IMG/VR virus record: IMGVR_UViG_3300046313_001174
Span: 1 to 47,156 of that record
DNA length: 47,156 nucleotides
Direction: 5' to 3' (one strand)
DNA from: a virus
Shown here: positions 6,620 through 14,215 of the stretch, piece by piece
How the letters are laid out: each line of letters begins with the position of its first letter
Numbering within the stretch: the stretch's first letter is position 1
Position numbers and translations under genes: made by a program
Notes under the pieces: generated by a model
Told to the model about the DNA's origin: nothing
Database searches by the model: none
The model's input: only the letters and a program-made list of their open reading frames with translations

Positions 6620-7006
6620 ATGAACATCACAGTAACAATCGCCCCGAGTCCCGAGCTATTGCAAAGCATGCAATCTCTCGCAAATGCCTTAAAAGGTATT
6701 TCTCCATCCAATTTCCCAATCGAAATTCCCCCTGTAAGCGCAGTGCTTCCGGCAAGCGAGGAGCAAGCGGAAAAGCCCGTGGCTACAAGCGCGGTTAAGA
6801 AAGCCAAAACAGCTACCGTAGCAAGCGAGCCGCAAGAGGAGGTTAAAGTAAGCGTTGAAGCGATTCGCGAAATGGTATCAGCCAAATTGACTGCTGGTAA
6901 AAAAGCAGAAGTAAAGAAGCTGTTAGCAGAATTTGAAGTAGCTACCGTGTCTTTACTCTCTCCAACAGATTACACTGCATTCTACCAAAAACTTACACAC
7001 CTGTAA
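6620..7006 (+). CDS. Early replication-cluster accessory protein
   Basis: The 128-residue protein has a short N-terminal helical part, a low-complexity Ala/Pro/Glu linker at about 36-75, and a compact helical C-terminal domain (VEAIREMVSAKL...GKKAEVKKLLAEF). Related small proteins with this C-terminal layout commonly sit in front of the DUF2800/DUF2815 pair in phage genomes, where they are often misnamed. The start is 4 bp upstream of a clean gene junction with the nuclease gene at 7011. It probably serves the recombination/replication complex, but no activity can be read from the sequence. Confidence 0.65.
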   Translation: MNITVTIAPSPELLQSMQSLANALKGISPSNFPIEIPPVSAVLPASEEQAEKPVATSAVKKAKTATVASEPQEEVKVSVEAIREMVSAKLTAGKKAEVKKLLAEFEVATVSLLSPTDYTAFYQKLTHL

Positions 7007-7010
7007 TCCC

Positions 7011-8168
7011 ATGTCGCACGCTATCCTATCCCCATCAGGCGCCTCGCGTTGGTTCGCCTGCACTCCTTCGGCTAGGTTCGAAGAGAAGTTTCCAGACAAG
7101 ACAAGTGCTTTTGCCCAAGAAGGTACAGTAGCTCACTCATTAGGTGAGCTGCTTATCCGCCAAAAGCTTAATTGGGTTGACAAAAAGACTTTCAAAGCAG
7201 CTTTTGCCGAGTTCGAGGCAAACGAATACTACAGCGAAGAGATGCTAGAACATTGCAATGATTACGCAGATTTCGTATGTGAGAAGTTTGCCGAAGCACA
7301 AGCAAGAACTCCAGACGCAAAGCTTTTCTTAGAACAGCGCCTTGACATGACCGAATATGTTCCCGAAGGTTTCGGCACCGGTGACGCAGTTATCGTTGCG
7401 GATATGTTGATGGAGACAATTGATCTGAAGTACGGTAAAGGCGTGGCCGTAAACGTACACGAGAATAAGCAACAAATGCTTTACGCTTTAGGCGCACTTA
7501 AAGACTTCGATATCCAATACGACATCCAAGAGGTCCGCATGAGTGTGTATCAACCCCGTATCAACAACATTGCTTCCTTTATCATTAATAAGAACGAGCT
7601 GTTAACGTGGGCAGAGACAGAACTAAAGGCCAAAGCAGAACAGGCCTTTGCGGGTGAAGGTGAATACGTGCCTGGTGATCACTGCCAGTTCTGTAGAGGT
7701 CGGGCGGTTTGCAAAGCTCTTGCTGATAAGAACCTAGAGCTTGCAGCTTACGAGTTCAAGGACCCGAACATGCTTGATGATACAGAGATTGCCGATGTGT
7801 TGTCACGTGCTAAGCAGTTTACGAATTGGATTGGTGCAGTTGAAGACTATGCCTTTGACCAAGCGTTGAATTTCTCCAAGAAATGGCCAGGCTTTAAGCT
7901 GGTAGAAGGAAGAAGCAATCGCAAGTACTCCGATCCGGATGCAGTGGCAAATGCTTTGATAGGTGCCAAATTCTCCGAGGAGATAATTTTCACCAAAAAG
8001 CTACTTGCCTTAACTAACCTGGAGAAGGAGATTGGCAAGAAGTCTTTCAATGATATCGTCGTGCCTTTCATCATCAAGCCCGCAGGCAAACCTACCCTAG
8101 TACCGGTAACAGATAAACGGCCTGAGTTTACAGGCGTGGAGAGCGCTGTCAGCGACTTTGCAGAATAA
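7011..8168 (+). CDS. DUF2800 RecB/Cas4-like nuclease
   Basis: The 385-residue protein begins with LSPSGASRWFACTPSAR and has EGTVAHSLGE at about 36-45, the signature of DUF2800. Further motifs fit the PD-(D/E)XK fold: GTGDAVIVADMLMETIDLKYGKG at about 122-144 and a C-terminal cysteine cluster (HCQFCRGRAVC, about 224-234), with the N-terminal Cys17 possibly completing an iron-sulphur site as in Cas4. The family is thought to process DNA ends in phage replication and recombination. It is next to its usual partner DUF2815. Confidence 0.88.
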   Translation: MSHAILSPSGASRWFACTPSARFEEKFPDKTSAFAQEGTVAHSLGELLIRQKLNWVDKKTFKAAFAEFEANEYYSEEMLEHCNDYADFVCEKFAEAQARTPDAKLFLEQRLDMTEYVPEGFGTGDAVIVADMLMETIDLKYGKGVAVNVHENKQQMLYALGALKDFDIQYDIQEVRMSVYQPRINNIASFIINKNELLTWAETELKAKAEQAFAGEGEYVPGDHCQFCRGRAVCKALADKNLELAAYEFKDPNMLDDTEIADVLSRAKQFTNWIGAVEDYAFDQALNFSKKWPGFKLVEGRSNRKYSDPDAVANALIGAKFSEEIIFTKKLLALTNLEKEIGKKSFNDIVVPFIIKPAGKPTLVPVTDKRPEFTGVESAVSDFAE

Positions 8169-8204
8169 CTTAATTAATTTTTTTAAACCTAAAAACCCAA
8201 TAAA

Positions 8205-8762
8205 ATGAGCACACAAACTCAAACAACAAAGGTGGTTACAGGCGTTGTTCGCCTGTCTTACGCACATCTTTTCGAACCAGTCGCTATGGGCGAAAAAGAG
8301 GACAAGAAGTACTCGGTATCTATCCTAATCCCTAAAAAGGACAAGGAGACGATTGCTAAAATCGAAGCTGCCATTGCGGCCGCCACCGAACAAGGTAAAG
8401 CTAAATGGGGTGGTAAAATCCCAGCTAAATTAAAGCTTCCACTTCGTGATGGCGATGAGGATCGTCCGGATGACGATGCTTACGTAGGTCACTACTTCAT
8501 CAACGCTTCTACCAAGTCAAAGCCGGGAGTAGTTGACAAGGATTTGAACCCGGTACTGGATCAAGAAGAGGTGTACAGCGGTTGCTACGGTAGAGTGTCA
8601 ATCCACTTCTACCCCTTCGATACACAAGGTAGCAGAGGAGTTGCTGCTGGACTGAACAATGTTCAAAAGCTAAAAGACGGCGAGCCATTAGCTGGCAAGG
8701 CTTCTGCGCAAGATGATTTCTCCGACGAGCTTGAGCTTGAAGACGACGAGGATTTATTCTAG
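8205..8762 (+). CDS. DUF2815 ssDNA-binding protein
   Basis: The 185-residue protein has the DUF2815 pattern: VRLSYAHLFEPVAMGEKEDKKYSVSILIPK at about 17-46 in broken form, a basic middle, and GCYGRVSIHFYPFDTQGSRGVAAGLNNVQKL near 129-158. It ends in a strongly acidic tail (ELELEDDEDLF), like the tails by which single-strand binding proteins recruit partners. It probably coats ssDNA at the phage fork and works with the DUF2800 nuclease just upstream. A hairpin follows the stop codon. Confidence 0.87.
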   Translation: MSTQTQTTKVVTGVVRLSYAHLFEPVAMGEKEDKKYSVSILIPKKDKETIAKIEAAIAAATEQGKAKWGGKIPAKLKLPLRDGDEDRPDDDAYVGHYFINASTKSKPGVVDKDLNPVLDQEEVYSGCYGRVSIHFYPFDTQGSRGVAAGLNNVQKLKDGEPLAGKASAQDDFSDELELEDDEDLF

Positions 8763-8770
8763 AACCCCTT

Positions 8771-8802
8771 AAGAGGTGGCAAGCAATACCCCGCCACCTC
8801 TT
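8771..8802 (+). terminator. Strong hairpin after DUF2815 gene
   Basis: AAGAGGTGGC (8771-8780) and GCCACCTCTT (8793-8802) form a perfect 10-bp stem with a 12-nt loop. The following TTGTTT is only a weak U-tract, so it may be a partial terminator or a 3'-end stabiliser that raises the level of the upstream message. Confidence 0.6.
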
Positions 8803-8820
8803 GTTTAAACTATCAAACCC

Positions 8821-9372
8821 ATGAAAAAATTAGAATTAGTAGTTGGCTCGGATAAAGACCCGCGCGAAAACTTTAAGTATATCCAGTTTAATGCAGATGG
8901 CTACGTGTACGCCACCAACGGCTTTGTGGTCGTAAAGTGTCCTATTGAAGAGGTGCTTGGTCAAGTGGCAGGTCTCCCTACCCGGTTCTACGTATTAGGC
9001 AAAGACTGGGGGCGTTTTAAATTCTCGACTGCTGTGCAATTTGTTTCCCTTGGCGATGGTCGCTTGGTTGGTTTCAACGCAAAACATGAAGAGCTTGGAA
9101 GCATCAAGGTACTATCTGAAGATGAATTTGTGGCAAAAGTAGGTCGCTTTGTTGACATCGAAAGAGCCATCCCAAGTAAAGATGCTCCTTTGGTTGATAT
9201 CCCCAAACTCGGCATTAACGTAGATCTGCTATCATCCGTTTGTAAAGCTCTAGGCTTTAACTCAGTAAAGCTCTCGTTTAGAGGCGAAAATAGCATCGTG
9301 CAAATCGAGCCAAACGCTGAGAATGCTGGCTTATCGGTGGGCTACATCATGCCATTGGTTACGCGTAAGTAA
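8821..9372 (+). CDS. Replication-cluster protein, possibly clamp-like
   Basis: The 183-residue protein has two halves that resemble sliding-clamp building blocks: FNADGYVYATNGFVVVKCP at about 24-42 reads like the 'ATDGhrL' strand of beta clamps, and LLSSVCKALGFNSVKLSFRG at about 136-155 reads like a clamp helix and strand. A C-terminal GYIMPLV fits the last strand. It is shorter than DnaN (about 370), closer to T4-type single clamp units. It stands between the ssDNA-binding protein and polymerase genes. The clamp idea is an inference from pattern; no motif proves it. Confidence 0.5.
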   Translation: MKKLELVVGSDKDPRENFKYIQFNADGYVYATNGFVVVKCPIEEVLGQVAGLPTRFYVLGKDWGRFKFSTAVQFVSLGDGRLVGFNAKHEELGSIKVLSEDEFVAKVGRFVDIERAIPSKDAPLVDIPKLGINVDLLSSVCKALGFNSVKLSFRGENSIVQIEPNAENAGLSVGYIMPLVTRK

Positions 9373-9380
9373 ATAGTATT

Positions 9381-9503
9381 TGTTGGGTGGCGGAATGGTA
9401 GACGCTATTATCTGAGAATGTGATCGTGAGTAGGATGCAAAACTACATAGATATGAGTATTATAGGATCACACCACTTACAGGTTCGATTCCTGTCCCGA
9501 CAA
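9381..9503 (+). tRNA. Aberrant tRNA-Leu-like gene with oversized central region
   Basis: The two ends are those of a tRNA. The acceptor arms TGTTGGG (9381-9387) and CCCGACA (9496-9502) pair over 7 bp with one G-T. A leucine-type D-arm (GCG ... CGC, with AATGGTAGA loop) spans 9390-9405. A perfect T-arm (ACAGG TTCGATT CCTGT) spans 9479-9495. Between D-arm and T-arm there are 73 nt where a Leu tRNA needs about 35. ATTAT (9407-9411) and GTGAT (9420-9424) can form a weak anticodon stem with an 8-nt loop CTGAGAAT that contains GAG. An alternative 7-bp helix, TGTGATC (9419-9425) with GATCACA (9466-9472), excludes it. No CCA is encoded. It may be a decayed or unusual tRNA. Confidence 0.6.
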
Positions 9504-9669
9504 CCGTACCTGGTGCAGCAGTAGAAATATTGGCAGGGTTGCATGTAAGGTTGCCAGACTCAAACGCTACGAGAAGAACAGGGTTAAGAAATAACTCTAG
9601 GAAGCGCTAAAAATTCCGACAGCTTGGAAAGACAGCAAATTTTCAAAGAACATAAACCTTTTAAAAAAA
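9504..9669. other. Intergenic stretch without a recognised gene
   Basis: The 166 nt between the tRNA-like gene and the membrane protein gene at 9670 hold no ORF of note. Short complementary pieces (GGCA/TGCC at 9531-9556) suggest some folding, but I can assign no RNA class. Confidence 0.5.
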
Positions 9670-9879
9670 ATGGAAAAGCTACTACGATTTATGTATGTCA
9701 TCCAGTGCAAGCGTGTTAGAACAGGTCTAGGACCTACTATCGCCATGCAGCGATTAAACCCTTTCAACCCCATAAGCTATGCGCTTCTACTTGTGGTTTT
9801 GCTTGTAGGCATTGTTTTGTTCGGCATAGCGGGTGTGTGGGAAGTGCTAAAACTCCCAAGAATCTTTAAGTGGAAATAG
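9670..9879 (+). CDS. Small single-span membrane protein
   Basis: The 69-residue protein has one strong transmembrane segment at about 36-61 (YALLLVVLLVGIVLFGIAGVW) preceded by NPFNPIS, a combination common in small Bacteroidota phage proteins. The N-terminus is basic. Its role is unknown. It opens a series of small genes 9670-12241 between the replication genes. Confidence 0.6.
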   Translation: MEKLLRFMYVIQCKRVRTGLGPTIAMQRLNPFNPISYALLLVVLLVGIVLFGIAGVWEVLKLPRIFKWK

Positions 9880-9884
9880 TAGCC

Positions 9885-10154
9885 ATGTTGAAGCAAAAAC
9901 TACGACTGCTAAGAGCCATTAAGGCCTATATCGATTCGCTGGGTTTAAAATGGAAAATGATTCCCGACACAGGAAGTCTGATCCTTTTAAAAGAAGGTGG
10001 CGATAACAATCACTATATGCTTATTACGGTGATTGGCGCCAATCCTCAGTGGGAATACGCCATGCGACATTTCAGCTTTGCTAGACTGAGAGCTGAATCA
10101 ATTAACCAAGTAAAAAAATCAATTAATAATTACCTAAAACCCCAAAAACAATGA
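9885..10154 (+). CDS. Small protein, function unknown
   Basis: From the ATG at 9885 this is an 89-residue basic protein (MLKQKLRLLRAIKAYIDSLG...). A GTG at 9870 would add five residues and overlap the previous gene. Alternating hydrophobic stretches and a C-terminal helix (INQVKKSINNYL) are visible, but no family. Its TGA overlaps the next ATG by 4 nt (ATGA), so translation is probably coupled. Confidence 0.6.
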   Translation: MLKQKLRLLRAIKAYIDSLGLKWKMIPDTGSLILLKEGGDNNHYMLITVIGANPQWEYAMRHFSFARLRAESINQVKKSINNYLKPQKQ

Positions 10155-10519
10155 GTGCAAACCAAAATCCACAAGGGTTCACGTTTACCCTTTGCTTTAG
10201 CCGCTATGCTGGCTTTCACATTTTCTTCAAACCCGCTTTCCGCATATGCTTAGGTTGGGTAGGAATCACCATTTGCCTGTTCGATCTCGAAGCCGCTGTA
10301 GGTCTTCATATTAACGAGATTGAGGATCAGAAGCAATTAGCCGACAAACAAGCCGAAGAGCTCCAAAATGAGCTTGCCGATGTGGCTAGTAACGCTAAAA
10401 AGACCAAACGCAAGCTGGCAAATTGCTACAAGAAACTGGCTCGTCGAGATCGACGAATCGCACAGCTTGAAAATAAATTAAACACGATTGTTAAATCTGC
10501 TAAACGCACAAACTCTTAG
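10151..10519 (+). CDS. Coiled-coil protein, function unknown
   Basis: The 122-residue protein has an N-terminal part with hydrophobic residues (about 12-50, possibly membrane-associated around CLGWVGITICLFDLE) and a long charged helix from about 55 to 115 with heptad-like spacing (EDQKQLADKQAEELQNEL...). The C-terminus is basic. It overlaps the upstream gene by 4 nt. The topology resembles small membrane-bound coiled-coil phage proteins; its partner is unknown. Confidence 0.58.
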   Translation: MSANQNPQGFTFTLCFSRYAGFHIFFKPAFRICLGWVGITICLFDLEAAVGLHINEIEDQKQLADKQAEELQNELADVASNAKKTKRKLANCYKKLARRDRRIAQLENKLNTIVKSAKRTNS

Positions 10520-10524
10520 AACGA

Positions 10525-10929
10525 ATGGAAACTAACATATCGATTTTTAAAGTCGGAGACCGAGTATTTGACATCCGCTATGGCTGGGGTGAAGTCACAC
10601 GCAACGATCCTAAAGCTAACACATTGGACGTAAGGTTTAGCGGTAGTGGAGTCATAGTTTACTCTAATCATCTAAACAACATATGGAAATTATCCTTCAC
10701 AGAATATAGGTTGCAAGGGTTCAGTCAGGAGCGGCCAGAGCCATTGCCTGAAATCGGTGATGCTGTGTGGGTCAGAGATACTGACGATCAACAGTGGCTA
10801 GTGATGCATTTCTTCGGAATGGAAGGAACACGAGTCAAAGCAAATCGTTACTACGATGAGTCAACCTCAATATGTTGGAATCAAATGACGACTAAAAACC
10901 CTTATAAACAACAGAAAAATGAAAACTAA
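10525..10929 (+). CDS. Small beta-barrel protein, two SH3-like repeats
   Basis: The 134-residue protein has KVGDRVFDIRYGWGEV at about 9-24, a phrase repeated in many Bacteroidota phage early proteins, and a second module starting EIGDAVWVRD at about 76-85. Both fit SH3-like barrels that start with a G-D-x-V strand. The C-terminus ends in NPYKQQKNEN, and the last 11 nt of the gene overlap the start of the next (ATGAAAACTAA). Function is unknown; a nucleic-acid or protein-binding adaptor is plausible. Confidence 0.62.
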   Translation: METNISIFKVGDRVFDIRYGWGEVTRNDPKANTLDVRFSGSGVIVYSNHLNNIWKLSFTEYRLQGFSQERPEPLPEIGDAVWVRDTDDQQWLVMHFFGMEGTRVKANRYYDESTSICWNQMTTKNPYKQQKNEN

Positions 10930-11122
10930 ATACTTTCTAAGATTCGCAGCCATAATCGCTACTACATACCTATTAATGTGTTTTATTTATTTGGATTTGG
11001 ATGCTCGTAATTGGGGTACGCATGGTCGCTTTATGGCTATTCCTCTTAGCCTCGTAATTGTCATATTGGCCAACAATGGCGCCTTCGAAAACCCATATAA
11101 ACAACAAGACGATGAAAACTAA
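10919..11122 (+). CDS. Small membrane protein, unknown
   Basis: The 67-residue protein has two hydrophobic segments at about 6-26 (YFLRFAAIIATTYLLMCFIYL) and about 39-53 (MAIPLSLVIVILANN). It begins inside the last codons of the upstream gene and ends in YKQQDDEN with the same 11-nt overlap onto the next gene. No family is recognised. Confidence 0.58.
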   Translation: MKTKYFLRFAAIIATTYLLMCFIYLDLDARNWGTHGRFMAIPLSLVIVILANNGAFENPYKQQDDEN

Positions 11123-11393
11123 ACAAACAGTGGTTAATCAGCTACTTCCGCTTATCCCTGATGGTGATGAGATTATGGATTACATCTGTGCAAATAATGC
11201 TGACGCTCGTATGCTAGATGATTGGCTTTATCAAAGAATGTTTAAGGACCGAGACTGGGAACAGATGGAGAAAGAGCAGATGGAACACGCACATAAAGTT
11301 GGGGGAGCCATGGCAAATATTCCGTCTGAATTTAGGTTGGATTTCGAACGATATTACAACGAAACTTATAACCAACAAGACGATGAAAAATAA
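11112..11393 (+). CDS. Small acidic protein, unknown
   Basis: The ATG at 11112 lies in the repeated junction motif and gives 93 residues; an upstream TTG in frame is rejected. The protein is helical and rich in Asp, Glu and Met (WEQMEKEQMEHAHK). No family is recognised. It ends in YNQQDDEK, parallel to the ends of the two preceding proteins. Confidence 0.58.
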   Translation: MKTKQTVVNQLLPLIPDGDEIMDYICANNADARMLDDWLYQRMFKDRDWEQMEKEQMEHAHKVGGAMANIPSEFRLDFERYYNETYNQQDDEK

Positions 11394-11697
11394 ACAAAAG
11401 ATATCGCCAAAAATCCAAGCGGTAAGGTTAATAAGAAGCTTTAAAGATTGGGTACTGATTGATTATACGGGTGATGAAGAACCTCTTTTTAGCCATCAAA
11501 AAGGATGCGCATTAATGGTGGTTAATAATATTCTCAAATATCATGATTCATTATTTGATGAGGGGCTTAAAGATGTCGCTATTACCGCGGAATCCCCAAT
11601 AAGAACGGTCAAGGATGTTTTAAATCCATTGCGTAAGTATTGGAAACAAGTCAAAGTAGAAATCGAATTAGCTAATGAATACGATGGAAACTGGTAA
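11383..11697 (+). CDS. Small protein, unknown
   Basis: The ATG at 11383 is the third example of the overlapping junction and gives 104 residues. A longer reading from 11218 runs through the previous gene in another frame and is rejected. The sequence alternates short strands and helices (AVRLIRSFKDWVLIDY ... VLNPLRKYWKQVKVEIEL) without a known motif. Confidence 0.57.
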   Translation: MKNKQKISPKIQAVRLIRSFKDWVLIDYTGDEEPLFSHQKGCALMVVNNILKYHDSLFDEGLKDVAITAESPIRTVKDVLNPLRKYWKQVKVEIELANEYDGNW

Positions 11698-11995
11698 AAA
11701 TATACCCAAACGCTTCAAGCTATTCGCTACCACTGTTCAGGTCGTATTTAACAACCCGCGAATGGACGATCTAAAGGCATACGGCTACTGGCATCCTAGC
11801 GAGTCTACGATAACGCTTGCCGCTAGAGATGGCTTTACACCCATCCCTGGAGACAAAGTACTGGATACCTTCTATCACGAGAAAGTACACGCCATACTCG
11901 ACACGATGCACGAGTACAAGTTAAGCCGTAACGAGAAGTTCGTAGACACATTTGCTAAGCTACTTCGTCAATCAGACGAGACAGCAGAATACTAA
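11684..11995 (+). CDS. HExxH zinc metallopeptidase-like protein
   Basis: The 103-residue protein (an ATG three codons earlier, at 11675, is possible) carries HEKVH at about 67-71 in FYHEKVHAILDTM, the zinc site of gluzincin-type peptidases. A downstream Glu in RNEKFVDTFAKLL is a good third ligand. Similar short phage proteins resemble ImmA/IrrE and SprT-like domains. In temperate phages such peptidases can cleave repressors, but the substrate here is unknown. The start overlaps the previous gene by 14 nt, as at the other junctions. Confidence 0.72.
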   Translation: METGKNIPKRFKLFATTVQVVFNNPRMDDLKAYGYWHPSESTITLAARDGFTPIPGDKVLDTFYHEKVHAILDTMHEYKLSRNEKFVDTFAKLLRQSDETAEY

Positions 11996-12013
11996 CTCTT
12001 AAACAGCAATAAG

Positions 12014-12241
12014 ATGAAAATAACTAATAAAACCTCGCAGTACAGAAGAGATTTTGATGCGGATATCGTTTGTGAATTCTGCGGAAATCAGGAAAAATTA
12101 ATAGGTGGGTATGACGATACCTTTTATCACACACAGGTATTGCCTAACAAAGAATGTAGTAAGTGTAATAAATCAACGGTGTCTGGGGGTGGGCAAATTG
12201 GTACTCCATTGCTAAAATACCCAGAACAAGTACAGGTATAG
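12014..12241 (+). CDS. Small zinc-ribbon protein
   Basis: The 75-residue protein has two Cys pairs, CEFC at about 20-23 and CSKC at about 48-51, spaced as in zinc ribbons (25-30 residues apart). Such small ribbons often bind nucleic acid or assist polymerases. It lies 18 bp before the DNA polymerase start. No specific partner is shown. Confidence 0.66.
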   Translation: MKITNKTSQYRRDFDADIVCEFCGNQEKLIGGYDDTFYHTQVLPNKECSKCNKSTVSGGGQIGTPLLKYPEQVQV

Positions 12242-12259
12242 TAGTTGAAACCCAATCAA

Positions 12260-14203
12260 ATGAGCACACTAAGCATAGACATAGAGACCTTTAGCAGCAA
12301 TGACCTTGCTAAGGGCGGAGTGTATAAATACGTGGAGGCGGAGGACTTCGAGATCCTACTGTTCGCTTACGCCTACGACGACTCACCCATTGAGGTCATT
12401 GACTTAGCGCACGGCGAGGTTTTGCCTGATGGCGTGCTAAGGGACCTCATCAATCCTGGTGTGCTAAAGACTGCCTATAACGCAGCCTTTGAGCGGACCT
12501 GTATCGCCAAACACTTTGGCTTAGCCTTAGAGCCTAACCAGTGGGAGTGTACCATGGTGAAAGCAGGAATGCTTGGCCTACCTATGTCGCTAGATGCTGC
12601 CTCTAAAGCTTTGAGGCTAGGGCAGAAAAAAGACACGGCGGGTAAAACCTTAATCCGCTTCTTCTGTCTTCCCTGCAAGCCAACTCTTAAAGACCCAAGC
12701 ACGAGAAAAAACCCTGCGTTGTATGTTGATAAGTGGCAAGCCTTTAAGGACTACTGCATCCAAGACGTTGCGGTGGAAAGGGCAATCAGAGAGAAAATCT
12801 CATTCTTTGAAATGCCTGAGAGTGAGAAGCAACTCTGGCAACTAGACCAACACATCAACGATGGCGGCGTGCTTGCTGATCGTTCGTTTATCGCGAATGC
12901 TATCAACCTAGACGTTGAGAACCGCATCGCGCAGATCAGTGAAGCAGTAGCGCTTACGGGCCTTGATAACCCCAACTCCGCCTCGCAACTAAAGGCGTGG
13001 TTAAGTGACGAACTAGACCAAGAAGTGGACTCGCTTAAAAAGGCAGACATACCCGTACTGCTTGAGGCCTCTAGCTCTACGACTGTTAGTCGTGTGCTTA
13101 GTCTGCGTCAAGAACTGTCGAAGACCTCGGTAAAAAAATACGAGGCCATGCGCCAGGCTATTTGTGAAGACGATCGCATCAGAGGCCTTCTGCAGTTCTA
13201 CGGTGCTAACCGAACAGGGCGTTGGGCAGGACGACTTGTGCAGGTGCAGAACCTGCCTCAGAACCACTTGTCTGACTTAGACCTTGCACGCAACACGGTA
13301 TCGGGTGGCGATCTTGAGACACTTGAGTTGCTGTATGGCAATGTGCCTGATACGCTCTCGCAGCTTATCCGCACTGCCTTCATCGCGCCCAAAGCTCATC
13401 GCTTCATCATTGCCGACTTCTCAGCTATTGAGGCTCGCGTTATTGCCTGGCTTGCTGGAGAGCGTTGGCGCATGCAGGTATTTGCCAGTCACGGTAAGAT
13501 CTACGAAGCCTCCGCGGCTCAGATGTTCAACGTGCCGATTGAGAGCGTGACCAAAGCAAGTCCGCTCCGCCAAAAAGGAAAGATTGCAGAATTGGCCTTG
13601 GGTTACGGCGGAGGACCTGGTGCGCTAATCACCATGGGCGCACTTAACATGGGCCTTGACGAGAGTGAACTAGCCGGGCTTGTTAAAATGTGGCGAAATG
13701 CCAATCGCGCCATCGTTAAACTCTGGAGAGATGTGGAGAATGCTGCCATCGAAGCTGTCGACGGTGCGCCTACTAGGCTCCAACACGGATTACAGATGTA
13801 CGCCAAAAAGGGAATGCTTGTGGTGCAACTGCCTAGTGGCCGTTGTCTCCACTACCAAAACCCCAAGCTAAGCACCGGTAAGTTCGGCAACTGCAGCCTT
13901 AGCTATGAGGGCCTCAATCAGACCACTCGTCAATGGTGCAGGCAAGATACCTACGGCGGCAAATTGGTTGAGAACATCGTGCAGGCCATTGCCCGCGACT
14001 GCCTAGCGGTTGCTATGCTTAGATTAGATGAAGCTGGTTATCGCATAGTTATCCACGTACATGATGAAGTTGTGCTGGAAGTGCCTGACGACTTCGGTTC
14101 ACTAGAACAGGTAAACGCAATCATGTCACGCGCTATACCCTGGGCTAAAGGCCTTGACTTAAAAGCTGAAAGCTATCAAACAACGTATTATAAGAAAGAC
14201 TAA
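12260..14203 (+). CDS. Family A DNA polymerase with 3'-5' exonuclease domain
   Basis: Replicative phage DNA polymerase of 647 residues, starting at the ATG at 12260 (a TTG five codons earlier is less likely). The DnaQ-like exonuclease has Exo I D7/E9 (SIDIETF), Exo II around YNAAFER and Exo III YCIQD, so proofreading should be active. The polymerase domain shows motif A (ADFSAIEARV), motif B (RQKGKIAELALGYGGG) and motif C (HVHDEVVLEVP) with the catalytic aspartates. No 5'-3' nuclease domain is present, as usual in phage enzymes. It acts with the VapE-type helicase encoded downstream. Confidence 0.96.
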   Translation: MSTLSIDIETFSSNDLAKGGVYKYVEAEDFEILLFAYAYDDSPIEVIDLAHGEVLPDGVLRDLINPGVLKTAYNAAFERTCIAKHFGLALEPNQWECTMVKAGMLGLPMSLDAASKALRLGQKKDTAGKTLIRFFCLPCKPTLKDPSTRKNPALYVDKWQAFKDYCIQDVAVERAIREKISFFEMPESEKQLWQLDQHINDGGVLADRSFIANAINLDVENRIAQISEAVALTGLDNPNSASQLKAWLSDELDQEVDSLKKADIPVLLEASSSTTVSRVLSLRQELSKTSVKKYEAMRQAICEDDRIRGLLQFYGANRTGRWAGRLVQVQNLPQNHLSDLDLARNTVSGGDLETLELLYGNVPDTLSQLIRTAFIAPKAHRFIIADFSAIEARVIAWLAGERWRMQVFASHGKIYEASAAQMFNVPIESVTKASPLRQKGKIAELALGYGGGPGALITMGALNMGLDESELAGLVKMWRNANRAIVKLWRDVENAAIEAVDGAPTRLQHGLQMYAKKGMLVVQLPSGRCLHYQNPKLSTGKFGNCSLSYEGLNQTTRQWCRQDTYGGKLVENIVQAIARDCLAVAMLRLDEAGYRIVIHVHDEVVLEVPDDFGSLEQVNAIMSRAIPWAKGLDLKAESYQTTYYKKD

Positions 14204-14215
14204 ACCCCTATTATC

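Larger units (their letters stand above)
10894..11400 (+). repeat. Recurring gene-junction sequence, three copies
   Basis: Related 37-40 bp sequences sit at three consecutive gene borders: 10894-10930, 11087-11123 and 11361-11400. Each encodes the end of one protein (Y-x-QQ-x-x-E-N/K), and each places the next ATG so that ATGAAAA(C/A)TAA is both start and stop, an 11-nt overlap. A weaker fourth version occurs at 11684-11697. The intervening genes are unrelated to each other. Confidence 0.8.

Noticed and set aside
9381-9503. Group I intron in a tRNA-Leu
   Set aside because: The extra sequence is only about 40 nt, far too short for a group I intron, and no conserved core pairing is seen.
9870-9884. 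GTG start for the gene ending at 10154
   Set aside because: It overlaps the upstream gene, and the ATG at 9885 gives a cleaner start.
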